Source: Voacanga thouarsii (Eukaryota > Streptophyta > Magnoliopsida > Gentianales > Apocynaceae). From it: 64,000 nt of DNA. The translations under genes and the position numbers were made by a program. Shown piece by piece: positions 1 to 11,859 of this stretch; positions within the stretch are counted from its first letter, which is position 1; every line of letters starts with the position of its first letter. The notes under the pieces are model-generated. The model had not been told where the DNA came from. It was given only the letters and a program-made list of their open reading frames with translations, and made no database searches. The stretch covers positions 1,488,001-1,552,000 of the forward strand of contig JANUWF010001942.1 in the NCBI GenBank assembly GCA_026120185.1, given 5' to 3'.

Positions 1-1695
1 TTATACGGAGAATGAACAGCACTGGAAAATAAACTGAGAGGAGTAACTGCAAAGGCATTATGAGTCCTTGGCACATCTTGAGGATAGGATGGACTAGTTA
101 TGAATGGGCCAGAGAGCAATGAGAGGTCTTCAAGATAACATCAAACAGATACAGTAGGGACAACAACACTATCTGGAGAATATTTGAGATGTTGTATCTA
201 GAAATTATGGACCGCATGGAGAAGTTGGGACATCAACTTCTGGGGGAGGCCATTTCTGATTTTAGCTTTTTGGGATCAATCTACATTTACATTCTTAGGA
301 TTTAGCTTTGTTTACATTCTCTTTTCATTATGTTATGTTTATTTCTTATATTTGAAATTTATTATATTTCAATTCTTTTTGGCAGTTAGCCCTCTTTTCT
401 TCAAACAAAGTTTCCATGAATGACAGAAATTCCTTTTCTTTAAGGAGCTGCGATCACTTGGGGAGTATTGATAACGTTTTCCCCTTTTATCTATTTTAGT
501 CCTATTGAATGTGTTTATTGTGATATTTTTGGTCAATGAGGACATTGTCCAATTTAAGTGTGAGAGAGGGGTTATTTGATATTCTCTTCAAGTTTCAATT
601 GTGATTGTGAAAATTTTCTTGTGGTTTTTGATAATTTGTGTGCAATGTTGAAATTTAGGCAAAATTTTTTTCGATTTTTTTTTATGCATTTGGCTATGAT
701 TGTATTAGTATTGTGTTTTATTTGGCATGAAAATTTAGTCTAAAATCTTTTTGGATGGGTTTGTTGTTGAGTAAACCTGTATATTAGGTGTGAAATGATT
801 AAATCGTGAGAATTTGAATTAACCTTATTTAGGATTTAGTAAAAGTGCTGCCATGTTGTTTCTTAGAAATTGAGGTGGTGTTTGTGATGAAATATAAGAA
901 TGAAATTTTAAATTAATTTTTTTTGTGACTGTTAGACTAGTCCTTATTCCAGGTTTAAGTAAATGTAGATTAGGGTAAAAAATAAGAGAATAAAGTAAGG
1001 TAATACAAAAGTTGAAAAAATTTACTATATATCTTTACTAGGCATTTGTATTACCTTGCCAAAAGAAATAAAAGAAAATGAAAAAAAAATGGAGCTAGGT
1101 AATGAAAAAGCTGAAAAATCCTTACTGCATATATTTACTAGGCATTTGCATTACCTTACCAAAGAAAAAGAAAAAGAAAATAAAAATGAATTGAAAAAAA
1201 AAAAAAGAGAGAATAAAGAGGGTAATGTAATAGCTAAAAATATCTACTTATCTCTCTTTATTAGGCCACATTACCTTACAAAAGTGATCATATGGACCAA
1301 TCTTCTATTTACTACTTGGATTGTAATAGTTAGGAAGTCATAAATTTAGAATTAACTTATTCAGCCTAGCTTATATGAATCACATCATTTACTTTTGAAA
1401 CTTAAAGGTTGAAGATGGAACACATTGAATAGGCATGAACTTGTTTAATTCAACTTTGATAGCTTTAGTCATATCTATCTTAATATATTAGTTCACACAA
1501 AAATTAGCTTAACTAATTAAGTGTTGGACTTAATTATTGGATCAAAGGACAAATAAATACCTTTACAATTGTAGCCAAACTCTTCTCAAAAATCTTATCT
1601 TGTAAAATTTTCTTTTTAAAGAGGAAAATCTATTTTCTTGTAGTTCTTTGTGTTGTTTGCTTGAGGACAAACAAAGGTTTAAGTGTCAGAGTATG
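1..1695 (+). mobile_element. 3' internal non-coding region of a Tat/Athila-type Ty3/gypsy element (level 0)
   Basis: No convincing coding frame is visible. Near 530-575 the text reads like the stretch found after pol in plant Tat/Athila elements, a 'gaggacattgtcc...aagtgtgag' phrase, and near 1650-1695 there is a second such phrase, 'ttgcttgaggacaaacaaag', directly before a TGATGAGT LTR start. That phrase is familiar from the 3' ends of Tat/Athila elements. The region also holds a short tandem array (separate entry). The upstream body of the element lies outside the window. Lineage is inferred from these non-coding hallmarks only, since no pol remains here. Confidence 0.6.
1000..1295 (+). repeat. 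Three diverged tandem units of about 100-120 bp
   Basis: Units begin at about 1000, 1099 and 1222. Each carries a 'gtaat' start, a 'tttacta/ttatta-ggc' core, a 'cattaccttaccaaa' block and an A/G-rich tail of variable length, so the units differ mainly in the purine tract. They lie in the 3' untranslated part of the level-0 Tat-type element. Tat-lineage elements are known for tandem repeats at this place. Confidence 0.6.
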
Positions 1696-2150
1696 TGATG
1701 AGTACTCATTATGCATATATTTTCTATGGTATTTGTGCTTTAATTGTTATAAAATCTTATTCGAAGCACTACTCACCACACCTTTTTCACCCTATTTGTT
1801 GTTTAGGAATTGAAAAATATCAATTGGACAGGAACGAGGATGAAAATAAATGAAAAAGGTGAAAAAATGGAAGAACTGGATAGAGCAAGGGGTCTGGTAG
1901 GCTAGAGGCTGTTTTTGGTGCCTTAGACCACAGAACTGGAGGCCCAAGAAGGTGAGCAGGTGGCCAAGGGAGATGTGAGGCAGCCTAGAATGTAGAACCT
2001 TCCTAGGCCACCCACTTATTGAAGGCATAGAAAGGGAAAAACACAGGGCACACAGCGAAAGCGAAAACAAAAAAACTGGAAAAATTGAAGAATAGGGGAA
2101 CTCCGAACAGTGCTGGCGCCAGCTTCGGTAGCCCTAGTCGGTGCCAGTTT
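1696..2150 (+). mobile_element. Level-0 Tat/Athila-type 3' LTR, first segment (U3)
   Basis: The LTR begins with TGATGAGT just after the purine-containing 'gaggacaaacaaaggtttaag' tract. The text runs through a U3 with G/C-rich 'ctggcgccag' and 'cggtgccag' motifs near 2107-2150. It is then broken by a family-A-related LTR in the opposite orientation. The right edge of this segment is uncertain by tens of bases because no clean target duplication was found for the inserted LTR. Confidence 0.55.
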
Positions 2151-3831
2151 CTCTCTATACAAGTTCTGAGGTTTAAAATTTTTACCTCTTTTCCTCGTTC
2201 TAAGAATTAGCTGGACCGGAATATTTGGAACCGAGGTAGGTGTGCTGGTGGAAACCTCTGATGCGATTCATTCAAGCCTCCTACTCCGTCTTTGCATGTA
2301 GGTGAACGCCAAACTCTCGATCTTCCAGTATATGGCTTGCCTAATTCCGTTTGGTGAACAACTAACAAAACTAAGGAATATTTTCTGGAGAGAGGAAGAG
2401 AGAGACGTGTGTTTCTTTTTTCCACAGAGAAGAGTCTGTAAAAAAAAAAAAAAAAAACCGTTGTTTCCAATCCTCCTGTTTAACCTAAATAAAACCCTAG
2501 GTTAAACTGGACTGGCCCATTGGACTCTTAGTTTAACCTTTTGGACTTAATTAATTATTCTAATTAGAACCAAATAATTGGCCCAATTAATAATTAATTT
2601 TTCAACCCAAATAAACTAGTCCAATAAATAAGCTTATATTAGTTTAGTCCCAAGTTAATATTTAATTATTCAAATTGGGCCAAAACCTTGAATAATTAAT
2701 TAACCCACCAAACTAATTTAATTAATTCTTTCTCTCCATGGACCTTTATTTTATTCTAGCCCAATAATTAAATCAGACTACTTAAATAAAATAAATTCTA
2801 TTTAATTTAAGATTAATTCCTTAGCCTGTATTTAATTAGGATTCACAGTCTATACTGGGGACCAAAAGACACACCGCCTTAGCTACTAAAATGACCAAAA
2901 TACCCTTGCCATATAAATAGCTGTATTTTGCATTTTAAATATTTCCTAATATCATCATAAGGAAATATTAACCGCAAGGACAATACTGCGTTAGCAAAGT
3001 CTCCGACCTACAGGTGTAATGACTAAAATACCCCTCTATATATCACCGTACATTAGAGAGGAAGAAATGTACTAACACCTCTGTGTAAATGATATCTACC
3101 ATCCTTAGGCTTCTAGTCCAATGATCCACGACTTCCTGGATTGTTTTCGCTTTCCAAGTGAGCTTCCCTAAAGCAAACATTCAAGTCATGTTTCCCAGGG
3201 CCTTGGATATTTAGATTATTCAGACAACCACAAGGGGAGATATAGTATAGAAACTATCTTGTACAAGTCTATCTTAACTAACCAGTCACATATACCCAAC
3301 ATGCAAATATATTGGTCCTACGATAGAACCTCAACTATAGCACATCAAAGTATATGCTTCAAGCTTCGTCAGACCACCAACTCATATTCAAGTCGTAGAG
3401 TACTAGTCCACTCTGTAACGGTAGTAGTCTAAGTTTCTACCATATAGTACTTTCAGAAACCACTACTACAGGTCATGTTCTACGTATTCGAAATACTCTT
3501 ATATCAGAAGTGAGTGGACTACTCACTAGCTAAAGGTAAGCCATTCCCCATTTGAAATTCATAATATAATAACCTAAATATGACGAGATTTCCATTCTCA
3601 TCAATCGGTTAAGAACAAATGTTTATGTGTTTAGTAACCCGTGATCCATACCTTACTATAAAAGACCTCCAATCACAATGACCACTTACTTAAACACAAT
3701 GGGTCTTTTCTAAATGTAATTGTGCACAAATAAAATGTAAATTCACAAATGGTTTTTGAAAATAAATTCTTTTATTAAAACATTCGATATTTACATCAGA
3801 AAATTAGTCTAAAAGGGCATATTTCCCAACA
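2150..3831 (-). mobile_element. LTR related to copia family A, minus orientation (solo or truncated)
   Basis: Read on the minus strand it starts with TGTTGGGAAATATGCCC at 3831 and then follows the family-A LTR for most of its length: the A/T-rich start, the 'gatccatactttattgtgaa'-like block, the TSS-proximal 'tctccgacctacag' block (near 3000) and a 'gaggtaaaaattttaa' block near 2190 that matches the U5 side of element A2. No internal sequence follows either end, so it is a solo LTR or fragment. It is clearly diverged from A1 and A2. The left boundary is not resolved; 2090-2297 is possible. Confidence 0.6.
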
Positions 3832-4784
3832 CTTATGCAATGAAAGTCCTGTTCCTGCTATTTGGATGATGCACGAGTTTTTTTTTTGCTATAAATACAT
3901 TATTATAGCCTTAAAATGAAAAAAGAGAGAAGGAGAGACATCTAGGAGCCACCTTAGAATCTTCGATTCTCTCCAAGAACCCTAGGATAGAGGGTTTGCA
4001 TACAAAAAGAAGAAGAGGATCTTGAAGATTCAAGGAAGAAGATGGGAGGATTGCAAGAAGATCTCAAGGAAGACGAAAAAATGACTTGTCTATGAGTATT
4101 TCGTTACGTTTTCTTTGTAATCTTACTTTATAATTTTTGTGCTAAACTTTAATTTTTAATTGTAATAAGTGGTTGTACCCTATTTTATGCTTTGGGTTGA
4201 TGTATTTTACTTGGATTTATGATTTTTATTATATGGTATTTAGTTACTTGTGTTTATTGTGTTAAGTTGGTTGAATAGGGCTTTAATTGATTCTCCTCAA
4301 TTATTTGTTCTACCTTAATGATTTCAAGAGATGGGGATAAGGTTTGAATACCCACTTAGCAAATTTAATATTTGTCATCCTTGATTAACTCGAGGGGGAG
4401 GTTAGGGATTAGGGCTAATAACTAATATGTTCATGAAATTGCCTAAAGATAGGGATTTTGTGACTTCCAGATGATTTAGAATTGTGAGTGGTGATTAATG
4501 CATCCTTGGGTTGGGTTGATTAGATAATGATACCAATTAATCAAATTTAGGGATTAGAGATCTCATAATTCAAGAGAGAAAAGATTGATTTTTCACTCGC
4601 ATCGATGCCTAAAGTTAGAATTTATGGATCTAATAGGTACTCAACTTTTACGTATTTAATAGGGGAATTCCTTTTGTTACATGGCTTTTTTCTCTTTCCA
4701 GTTCCTTGATGAACTTGTAACTCTTTCTTATATAAGAACTTGGTAGGCTTCTTAGTGTAATTAATTAGTTTTACTTCATATATT
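3832..4784 (+). mobile_element. Level-0 Tat/Athila-type LTR, second segment (TATA box to U5)
   Basis: Resumes after the inserted LTR. 'ttgctataaatacatt' at about 3887-3902 is a good TATA box, followed by a purine-rich transcribed leader and a long U5 with phrases such as 'gattaatgcatccttggg', typical of long Tat/Athila LTRs. The segment stops at the ATATT target duplication (4780-4784) of element C and resumes at 53134. Confidence 0.6.
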
Positions 4785-4976
4785 TATTATGTTTATACCC
4801 TAGAAGAAATTATTTATATAATGTATTTTGTAATTTAATCAATAAAAGGTATTATTTATCTTTTACTTTCCTTGTTTCATATGTGTATGTGCATAAAATT
4901 GATAGATAAAGTCCCTAACACATTGTATAGTGTTAAAGAAATCGTGATAGAGATTATGATGTGAGATTCCTACTAC
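4785..4976 (+). repeat. Element C 5' LTR, segment 1
   Basis: Aligns with 51382-51590 of the 3' LTR, including the 'tatgtgtatgtgc' and 'gtgatagagat' blocks. It ends in ACTAC, which is duplicated at 9111-9115 on the other side of the inserted Tekay-like LTR. Confidence 0.75.
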
Positions 4977-7900
4977 TATAATGCCTCGCACTTTTACCTT
5001 CGATTGGCCACTACTTGTAATAGGATGAGAATTTATATCAATGTCTAGAACAAAAGATGATCGGTGTAATAAAACGAATATTTTGGTATAATAATATTTT
5101 GTCAGGACCTGGATGTAAATATTAGATTTGTTCTACCCATACCCTAAATCTTTGGAAAGCTATTATTGTTAATAAAATAAGAATTTAAGGGTACACTGAG
5201 AAGAGAAATTGATCAGTGCGATGAAACGCATGTTTTGATGTGAGTTATGTTATTCGGGTTTGGGGGGCATTTTAGTTATTTTGACCGCACCTGTGACATT
5301 CACCAAAAATTTGACCAAACTGAGAAGGAATTGAAGAATTTAAGTATTACCAATGAATTCAGTAGAATTTTTGGAATTGAATGGTGGAATAAAATATTTT
5401 TCTGTTTCGGAACTGATTTTGGTCATTTTTGAAAAAAATAGGAAATTGTGGATAAAAACGGTGTGTGTGGCATTTTATAATTGGTAACCCATGAACTTGT
5501 GTCAATTTAAGAGAGGTTGCATGAAGAATTCATGCAAGACACATGAAATTAAAGGATTACAAAATAAATAAAGAATGATGTGTAAATTTTGTGATTGGAA
5601 CACATCATTTGTCGGACCTTTAATTAAGGTCTTGTGAAATGTGATTGGCCAATACTTGGACCATGAGAAGGTGATTGAATGGATAGAAATTGGCCAAGAA
5701 CTAGCAGCCATACAAGAGAAATGAAGAGAAATTTTTAAGGAGGAAATTAAGTGGTTGGTGTGTAAAATTGTGATTGGAACACACCTACATGAATTTCACC
5801 ATGTACTTAATTGATTTAAAATATTCTTGGCCAAAAATCTGATGAGAATGGCGGTGGGAAGGATGTTATACAACCTAGAATTTCAGCAGCCTCAAGGGGA
5901 GAGAAATAAAGGAAAAGAAATCAAGAGAAAATAGCAAAAAGAAAGAAAAAAGTAGCTAGTATGTGTGTTCTTGGTGTGGTGTGTGAGTTCTTGAGAGGTT
6001 CTTGGAGCAAATCACATCAAAGAGCTCTAAATACAAGGTAAAACCCTACCTTACTTGAATTAAAGTTGTTGTTGGGTGAATGGTGATCATTATAATATCA
6101 ATTTTAACATGAAAACATGATTTTCATGTCTTGATTTTGGATCAAAAGCTAGGGTTTATAAACTTTGTTGTTGAACTCTCTATGTGTTTATCTGTGTTGG
6201 CTGCCTAGAAGCTTTATGGATATTGTTATGTGTAAGGAAGAACTAAAAATTCATGGTAGTTCAAAGGATTGCTTTTGGCTGAGGAGATGATGACCAAAGT
6301 AGAATGAAAATGGAAGTTACTTGGTTGGAAAAATGAATTATACTAGCTTTTGATTTGAAGAAGTGAATTTGTGTTGAATAGGCATGACTCTTATGAGCTA
6401 TTGGAATTTTGAAATCATAGAATCAAAGGTTATTTGAAGGAAAAATGAATGAATCAATGTTTCCAAGGTGTTAAAGGCTAAAGGAAAATAAAGAAAAGTA
6501 TGAATAGTAGAATTGAAGCAAAACTATTAGGACTGTTTATACCCTATATTATGTCACGGGAATTAGGACTCTGAAAAATGCCTATACAGAATTAAATTTA
6601 AGAGTTTTATGGTCATTTTAGTATATCATAGAGCCAAATTAGAGTTGTGGATTGAAAATTATATGCAAAACAAAATCATGTGTCAAGCATTGAAATTCCA
6701 GAAAATTAGTTCGAAAATGAATGAACTTAAGGATGATTTAATTGTGTGATTTTGGATTAAATGAATGAGAAATATGGAGTGAATCCCTTGTATATGAAGA
6801 GAGGAAGAATATGGGAAAAGGAAAACGAGAGAATTGAATAAATGGCGAAAAAACAACGTGAACGAAAGTTGAACGTTTTCCTTAACCGTTGGCTAAATGT
6901 CGGTTGGACATCAGCTAGCCATCGGGCACATCAGCTGGACGTCGGCCAACCGTCGACTACTTTTCAACCAAACACGATTTGACCTAAAAACGATGTTTGG
7001 TGTAAGTTTATCAGTAAACAGCCAACAGTTCGTTGAAAACAATAGAAATGGGGGTTGAACGGCCGTGAATGAAAAAAGTTAATTAGGACACGAGATGAGT
7101 CCCTTCGATTTCTAAAACCTTTTGAAAGCTAGTGTTTTTTATTTTTCCATGAAATGCTATGTTTTATTCCATTTTGAAATTCCCTGAATATATTTAAGGT
7201 TTATCTGAGCAAGAATTGTTTTGCACCATTTTGGACTCGAATAAACTTCAAATTTGGCTTGAAAACCTTAATAGATTATTAAAGCATGAATTTTGTGAAT
7301 TTAGTCCTTTTTAGATTAAATACTTGGAATTTTTGAAAAATAGTAAATTTTAGAATTGGGTATTCATAAATTAACTAGAATGCTCTTATTAGAGCATTTT
7401 GGAAACTTTGAATTAGAATTCTAGATTTCTTGAAATGAGTTCCTTTTGGAATCGAGTATTTGGAAAATGATCTAAATATCCTTATTGGAATATTTTATGA
7501 AAACTTTTAGAATCGGGTATTCGGTAAATGACCAAAATATCCTTATTGAAACTCTTATGAACATTTTTCAAATTGGGTAAGAGTAAAATACCACAAATAC
7601 CCTCGGAAAGTCTTTTAGAGCCGGGCATGTGTAAAATTACCTAAATGCCCTTAGAAATGACTTTTGTGATCGAGTACGTGCAAAATGACCTGAGTACTCC
7701 TGCAAACTTACTTTGATGTGTGAAAAGAACTCTTTACCCTGTTTTGACATGATTTTGGAAATTGATCTCTCGTGATAAAATTGACTTTTGAAAAATGACA
7801 TTTTGATCTTGGAAATTATTTTATTGGCCTGATGTGCCTATGGAATGAATTGATTGGTCATGCGGAGCCTATGGGAATTATGATCTGACTTGTGAGTCAG

Positions 7901-8379
7901 TGGGATCAAATTCTGGAAAATGTTATTTTGCCCCAAAGATGTTTGTTTTGAAAATCCTGCGAGATCAGATAACTTTCTGACTTGATCAGTTAGAAGGGGT
8001 TGGTATTGATAACGTTGAGTACTCAACAAGGACTTTGATCTTTGTACTAGCTTATGTTAGAGATAGACAATTCCAAATAACCTGACCAGTTCTGGGGATT
8101 GTCTTACTCCAAATTAGACAACAGAACATTAAGATGAGTTATCCTAACTAACCGTATAGTGCTTGACAATTGTCATGCCTTGTGTACACTTTGCGATTTG
8201 GGTTGTTCACGGGCTGGGTTGGACACCTGGAGTTGTTCAACCCCTTGCTACCTCGATGGTGATTGACATTAGGATTGGGACCCCTGGCTTACGGTAGCAA
8301 GTAAAAGATTTAGTGTGCTGCGTGCACTTATTGGTTATAGTACACTGCGGTGTACTTATTTTTCGGCGATGCACAAATT

Positions 8380-8510
8380 GAGTACTATAGGCTGCGGTCT
8401 AAGTACAATGATATGTGCAAGTTGAGTATTGGAGGCTGCGGTCTCAGTATAATAATATGTGGCACCGAAGTTTTGGAGGCTACGGTCTTAGTATAATAAT
8501 ATGTGGCGCT
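8380..8510 (+). repeat. Short tandem units inside the Tekay-like LTR
   Basis: A phrase of about 55-60 bp, 'ggctgcggtctaagtac...atatgtg', recurs three to four times with point changes and ends at the 'tatgtggcgctgaagg' junction. It is a local array in the R/U5 half of the LTR. Confidence 0.55.
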
Positions 8511-8933
8511 GAAGGCAAGGACTGCGGGACTTGCATACAGCCGACCTTCTGTTGAAGAAATGCCAGTGATTTGAAAATTGGGATAATGGTTTGAAATTGA
8601 AATACAGTTTTTAAAAAATGATTAAGTTTTGAATAAACTCTTCTTTAGAGAGTTTTGGAATTATTTCCAGTGAACAAATGAAATGTTTTTTCTCAAAAGG
8701 GTTTTATGTACTCTGTCTCTTTACTAAAGCACTAATACATACGGGACTCACTAGGTGATTTTTCACTCACATGTATCTTTTATCTTACCCATTTGTAGGA
8801 TCAGGAATTGAGTAGACTTACGGATAGAAGGATGATACCACAGTGATAGCAATTTAGGTTCGAATATTCCCTTTTGATAATGTACTTTATTACTGATGCA
8901 GAATGGAAAATTTTCTTGTACGAGATTCTCCAT

Positions 8934-8938
<5 letters not shown>

Positions 8939-8965
<27 letters not shown>
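8939..8965 (+). repeat. (GT)n microsatellite
   Basis: About 13 uninterrupted GT units inside the Tekay-like LTR. On the minus strand they create a Thr-His run in an otherwise meaningless frame. Confidence 0.95.
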
Positions 8966-9115
8966 ACCATCAGTATGGGATATTTGTATGGATCTGGACC
9001 TTGTATACTCTGTTGGTTCTTTGTTATAAAGACTCCCTATCTGGGTAACTAGACGGGGCGACATCTGGTGTTGATATGCTTCCGTTATTATCTTTAGTAG
9101 GGGTGTTACAACTAC

Positions 9116-9294
9116 ACTATACAGTACTTGTACTAAAACTATCCCAGTTATAGTATTAATGAGACAGGACATCATTAATGCGCAAAGACTAACACATGTT
9201 ATACTTCTTAATTAGATCAAATTGTAGTTCTCACATCTGTAAGTATTATGATATTCAAAGTTAACACGTGGATGCTTGTTACATGAACAAGCAC
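9116..9294 (+). repeat. Element C 5' LTR, segment 2
   Basis: Matches 51583-51770 of the C 3' LTR ('tagtattaatgagacaggac', 'gttatacttcttaattagat'). It stops at 'gaacaagcac', where the 3' LTR goes on with 'attggatgacc'. Element B1 enters here. The remaining 1.3-1.4 kb of this LTR is not found anywhere in the window. Confidence 0.75.
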
Positions 9295-9972
9295 TATTAG
9301 CTTTAAGGGTATTCTTCTGTGTTTTGATTTATGACAAACATTAATGTGGACTAACCTGTGCAATCTATATGTGATAGGACATGTTTGACCTCAATTCTTC
9401 CAAGGTGTGCTAATGAGACTGCTAAGCAACTCTTAAGCAATAGAATCCAAGAGTGGGTGATCAAATATAAGACAAACTTAAAAGATTGCATACCGAGAAG
9501 CCCTTGAAAAGAATCATAGACTAGAAATTGTTGTCAGGGTATTATTTGTAAATTCCTATATCTCTTTACCTTATAATCAGTTATGTTTTACCTTGAAGCA
9601 CTTAAAAAATGATTTCAAAAGAAAAGTATATTTCTAAATCATAATTTTCGGTTAAAGTGGTTTTGGATGGACTTCTGAATCTAAAAACATTATCCAATGA
9701 TTTGTAGCATCTTTCAAAATATATCTCTTTACGAAAAATTCCGTTTTAGACTTACCTTTTCGACAGACATCCTTCCACTTTGTGAATCCAAAACCCTAAA
9801 AATCCAGACAGTAGTAACTAGGCGTTACTAGCCATTGGGACTTTGGGATTAACTCTTATAACAACGTCTAAAACTTGATTTTGATGCAAATTTTTATGTT
9901 ATCTTTCTCAGAAACATTCTTACACTTTAGAATACAAAAATCTCCATTTTTATTTGTGCTTCAAAGTGAAAT
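9295..9972 (+). repeat. Element B1 5' LTR, left part (U3)
   Basis: Starts TATTAGCTTTAAGG, with TG apparently changed to TA, and runs parallel to the solo B LTR from 48458. A 7-bp inverted repeat TAGTAAC/GTTACTA with a 5-nt spacer lies at 9812-9830, followed by the region matching the solo LTR's 'ttctataaaagcc' TATA box. It ends at GAAAT, the target duplication of A1. Confidence 0.85.
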
Positions 9973-11838
9973 TGTAGGTGATCGTGGCAAAAACAAAAAC
10001 TCATATGCATGTCGGGAAAAAAAAAAAAAAAAGAGTAGCGAAGCTATTACCTTTGCAATTTTTCATTGGTCTAAGAGGTGTCGGCGAATTGGTCTGAACC
10101 ACTTCTAGTTTTGTGATCAATTCTACAGGTTATTGTCCCACAAGCCGTTGGCTTCTTCTCGGTATCAACGCAATGCTTCTTGTCTTTCGGAATATAACCG
10201 CGCTTGAAAGCCTGGTTAAGGCTATAGATGAAGAGGATGATCTTTCCTTTCTCTGACTAAATGTTATTAAGCATTAATCAGGAAAAACCGTGTCTCTGTT
10301 CTTACTATTGAATAGCACAAAGAACACTATCTACAGGGAGAAGAAAGGAGAATGGATAGAGCAAAAAAAACAATGACAATCTCTGTGAAAGACTCCTTTA
10401 TTCTATTGAATCACAACTGCCTTGATAATAGGATATTATCCGGGCATTCAAAAATCAAACAGAGACGATAGAATCAGAGAAGCCCTATGGCCCATGTCAT
10501 GTTAAGCTATTAACCAGGCCTATGGCCTAGTTTATTGGGTTAAGCCTTTAATTCAATTTAATTATTCATGGACTAATACAAGCTTAAATTAATTAAATAA
10601 CCTAAAGTCTTGGCCCAATTCATTGGGTTAAGCTTTTAATTCAATTTAACTATTCCTGGACTAATACAAGCCCAATAATTAAATTAATTATATAACCCAA
10701 ATGGGCCAATATATAATTCTCCCTTTTTGGACCTTTTATTTTATTCTAACCTAATAAATAAATCAGGCTACTCGAATAAAATAAAATCCTTTTTATACAA
10801 GACCAATCCCTCAACCCAAAAACATTAGGACTTATGGGCTATTCCGAGGACCAAAAGACATACCACCTTGACTATTGAAATAACCAAAATACCCCTACTA
10901 TAGAATAGTTGTATTTTTCATTTTAAATATTGCCTAATATCACTATAAGAAAATATTGACTATAAGGACAATGTTACGTTAGCAAAGTCTCCGACCTACA
11001 GTTGTAATGACTAAAATACCCCTATACGCATCGTCGTACATTTAGAGAGGAGTATACTAACACCTCTCTAAAAGACATCTACCATCCTTACACCTCTAGT
11101 TCAATGATCCATGACTCCTGGAATGTTTCCGCTTTCCAAATGAGCTACCCTAAAGCAAACATGCAAGTCATGTTCCCTAGGGCCCTAAATATTTAGATCA
11201 TTCGAATAGTCACAAAGGGCGATATAGTGCAGAACCTATCTTGTACAAGTCCGTCTTCACTAACTAGTCACATATACCCAACATATAAGTATATTAGCTC
11301 TACGATAGAACCTCAACAACAATATATCAAAGTACATACTTCTAAATTCGTCAGACCACCAACTCATACTCAAGCAGTAAAGTATTAGTCCACACTGTAG
11401 CAGTAATGTTTAGGTTTCTTCTAAATAGTACTTTTAGAAACTACTATTACAGGTCTTGTTCTACGTATATACTCATAGTATGAAGTGAGTGGATTACTAA
11501 CTGGCTAAAAGTAAGCCATTCTTCATTTGGAATTCATAACACAATGATGAGATTCTCATTCTCATCAATCAGTTAAGAACAAATGTTTATGTGTTAAGTA
11601 ACCCGTGATTCATAGTTAAGAACAAACGTTTATGTGTTAAGTAACCCGTGATCCATACCTTACTATGAAAAAACACCATTCACATGGATCACTTATTTAA
11701 ACACAATAGGTCTTTTTCAAACGTAAATCGTGCACAAATAAAGTGTAAATTCACAAAAAAAAATTAAGAATAAATTCTTTTATTAATAAATTCAATAATT
11801 ACTTTAGAAACCTAGTCTAGAGGGCATACACTCCAACA
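9973..11838 (-). repeat. Element A1 3' LTR
   Basis: 1866 bp, paired with 38206-40068. Over the first 49 bp (minus strand) I count about 4 differences between the pair, so the insertion is old. A tandem duplication of roughly 105 bp carrying 'gggttaagcctttaattc' (about 10530-10690) is shared by both LTRs, so it predates insertion. A 43-bp tandem duplication (11573-11658) is only in this copy. Confidence 0.9.
11573..11658 (-). repeat. 43-bp tandem duplication private to the A1 3' LTR
   Basis: Two adjacent copies starting 'ttaagaacaaa' at 11573 and 11616, each covering 'gtttatgtgttaagtaaccc'. The other A1 LTR and both A2 LTRs have a single copy, so the duplication arose after insertion. Confidence 0.9.
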
Positions 11839-11853
11839 ATCTCCCCTTGCACT
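11839..11853 (-). promoter_or_regulatory. Polypurine tract of element A1
   Basis: On the minus strand this reads AGTGCAAGGGGAGAT and directly abuts the TGTTGG start of the 3' LTR. This is the usual site and composition of the plus-strand primer in copia elements. Confidence 0.85.
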
Positions 11854-11859
11854 CTAATA

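Larger units (their letters stand above)
4977..9110 (+). mobile_element. Tekay/Del-like Ty3/gypsy solo LTR, 4.1 kb
   Basis: Flanked by a perfect ACTAC duplication (4972-4976, 9111-9115). The empty site can be read in the C 3' LTR at about 51570-51582, which confirms the insertion. It begins TATAATGCCTCGCAC, probably from TGTAATGCC, and ends GTGTTACA; this start and end and the 4-kb length fit plant Tekay/Del chromovirus LTRs. It holds 'gttgagtactcaac' near 8011, four repeats of a 'ggctgcggtcttagtat' phrase at about 8380-8510 and the U5-side 'gggactcactagg' block near 8744. I see no gene or internal region. Lineage rests on LTR style, not on pol. Confidence 0.7.

Noticed and set aside
1056..1343. 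Lys/Glu-rich 95-codon frame
   Set aside because: Low-complexity reading of the purine-rich tandem array.
1756..1760. CTTAT also occurs at 3832-3836, which would make the family-A-like LTR 1761-3831 with a perfect duplication
   Set aside because: The DNA at 1761-2150 reads as Tat-type U3, the insert would begin TC instead of TG, and family-A U5 similarity ends near 2150-2190. The match is probably chance, but it is not excluded.
8801..9175. 124-codon minus-strand frame with a Thr-His run
   Set aside because: Created by the (GT)n repeat inside an LTR; no domain.
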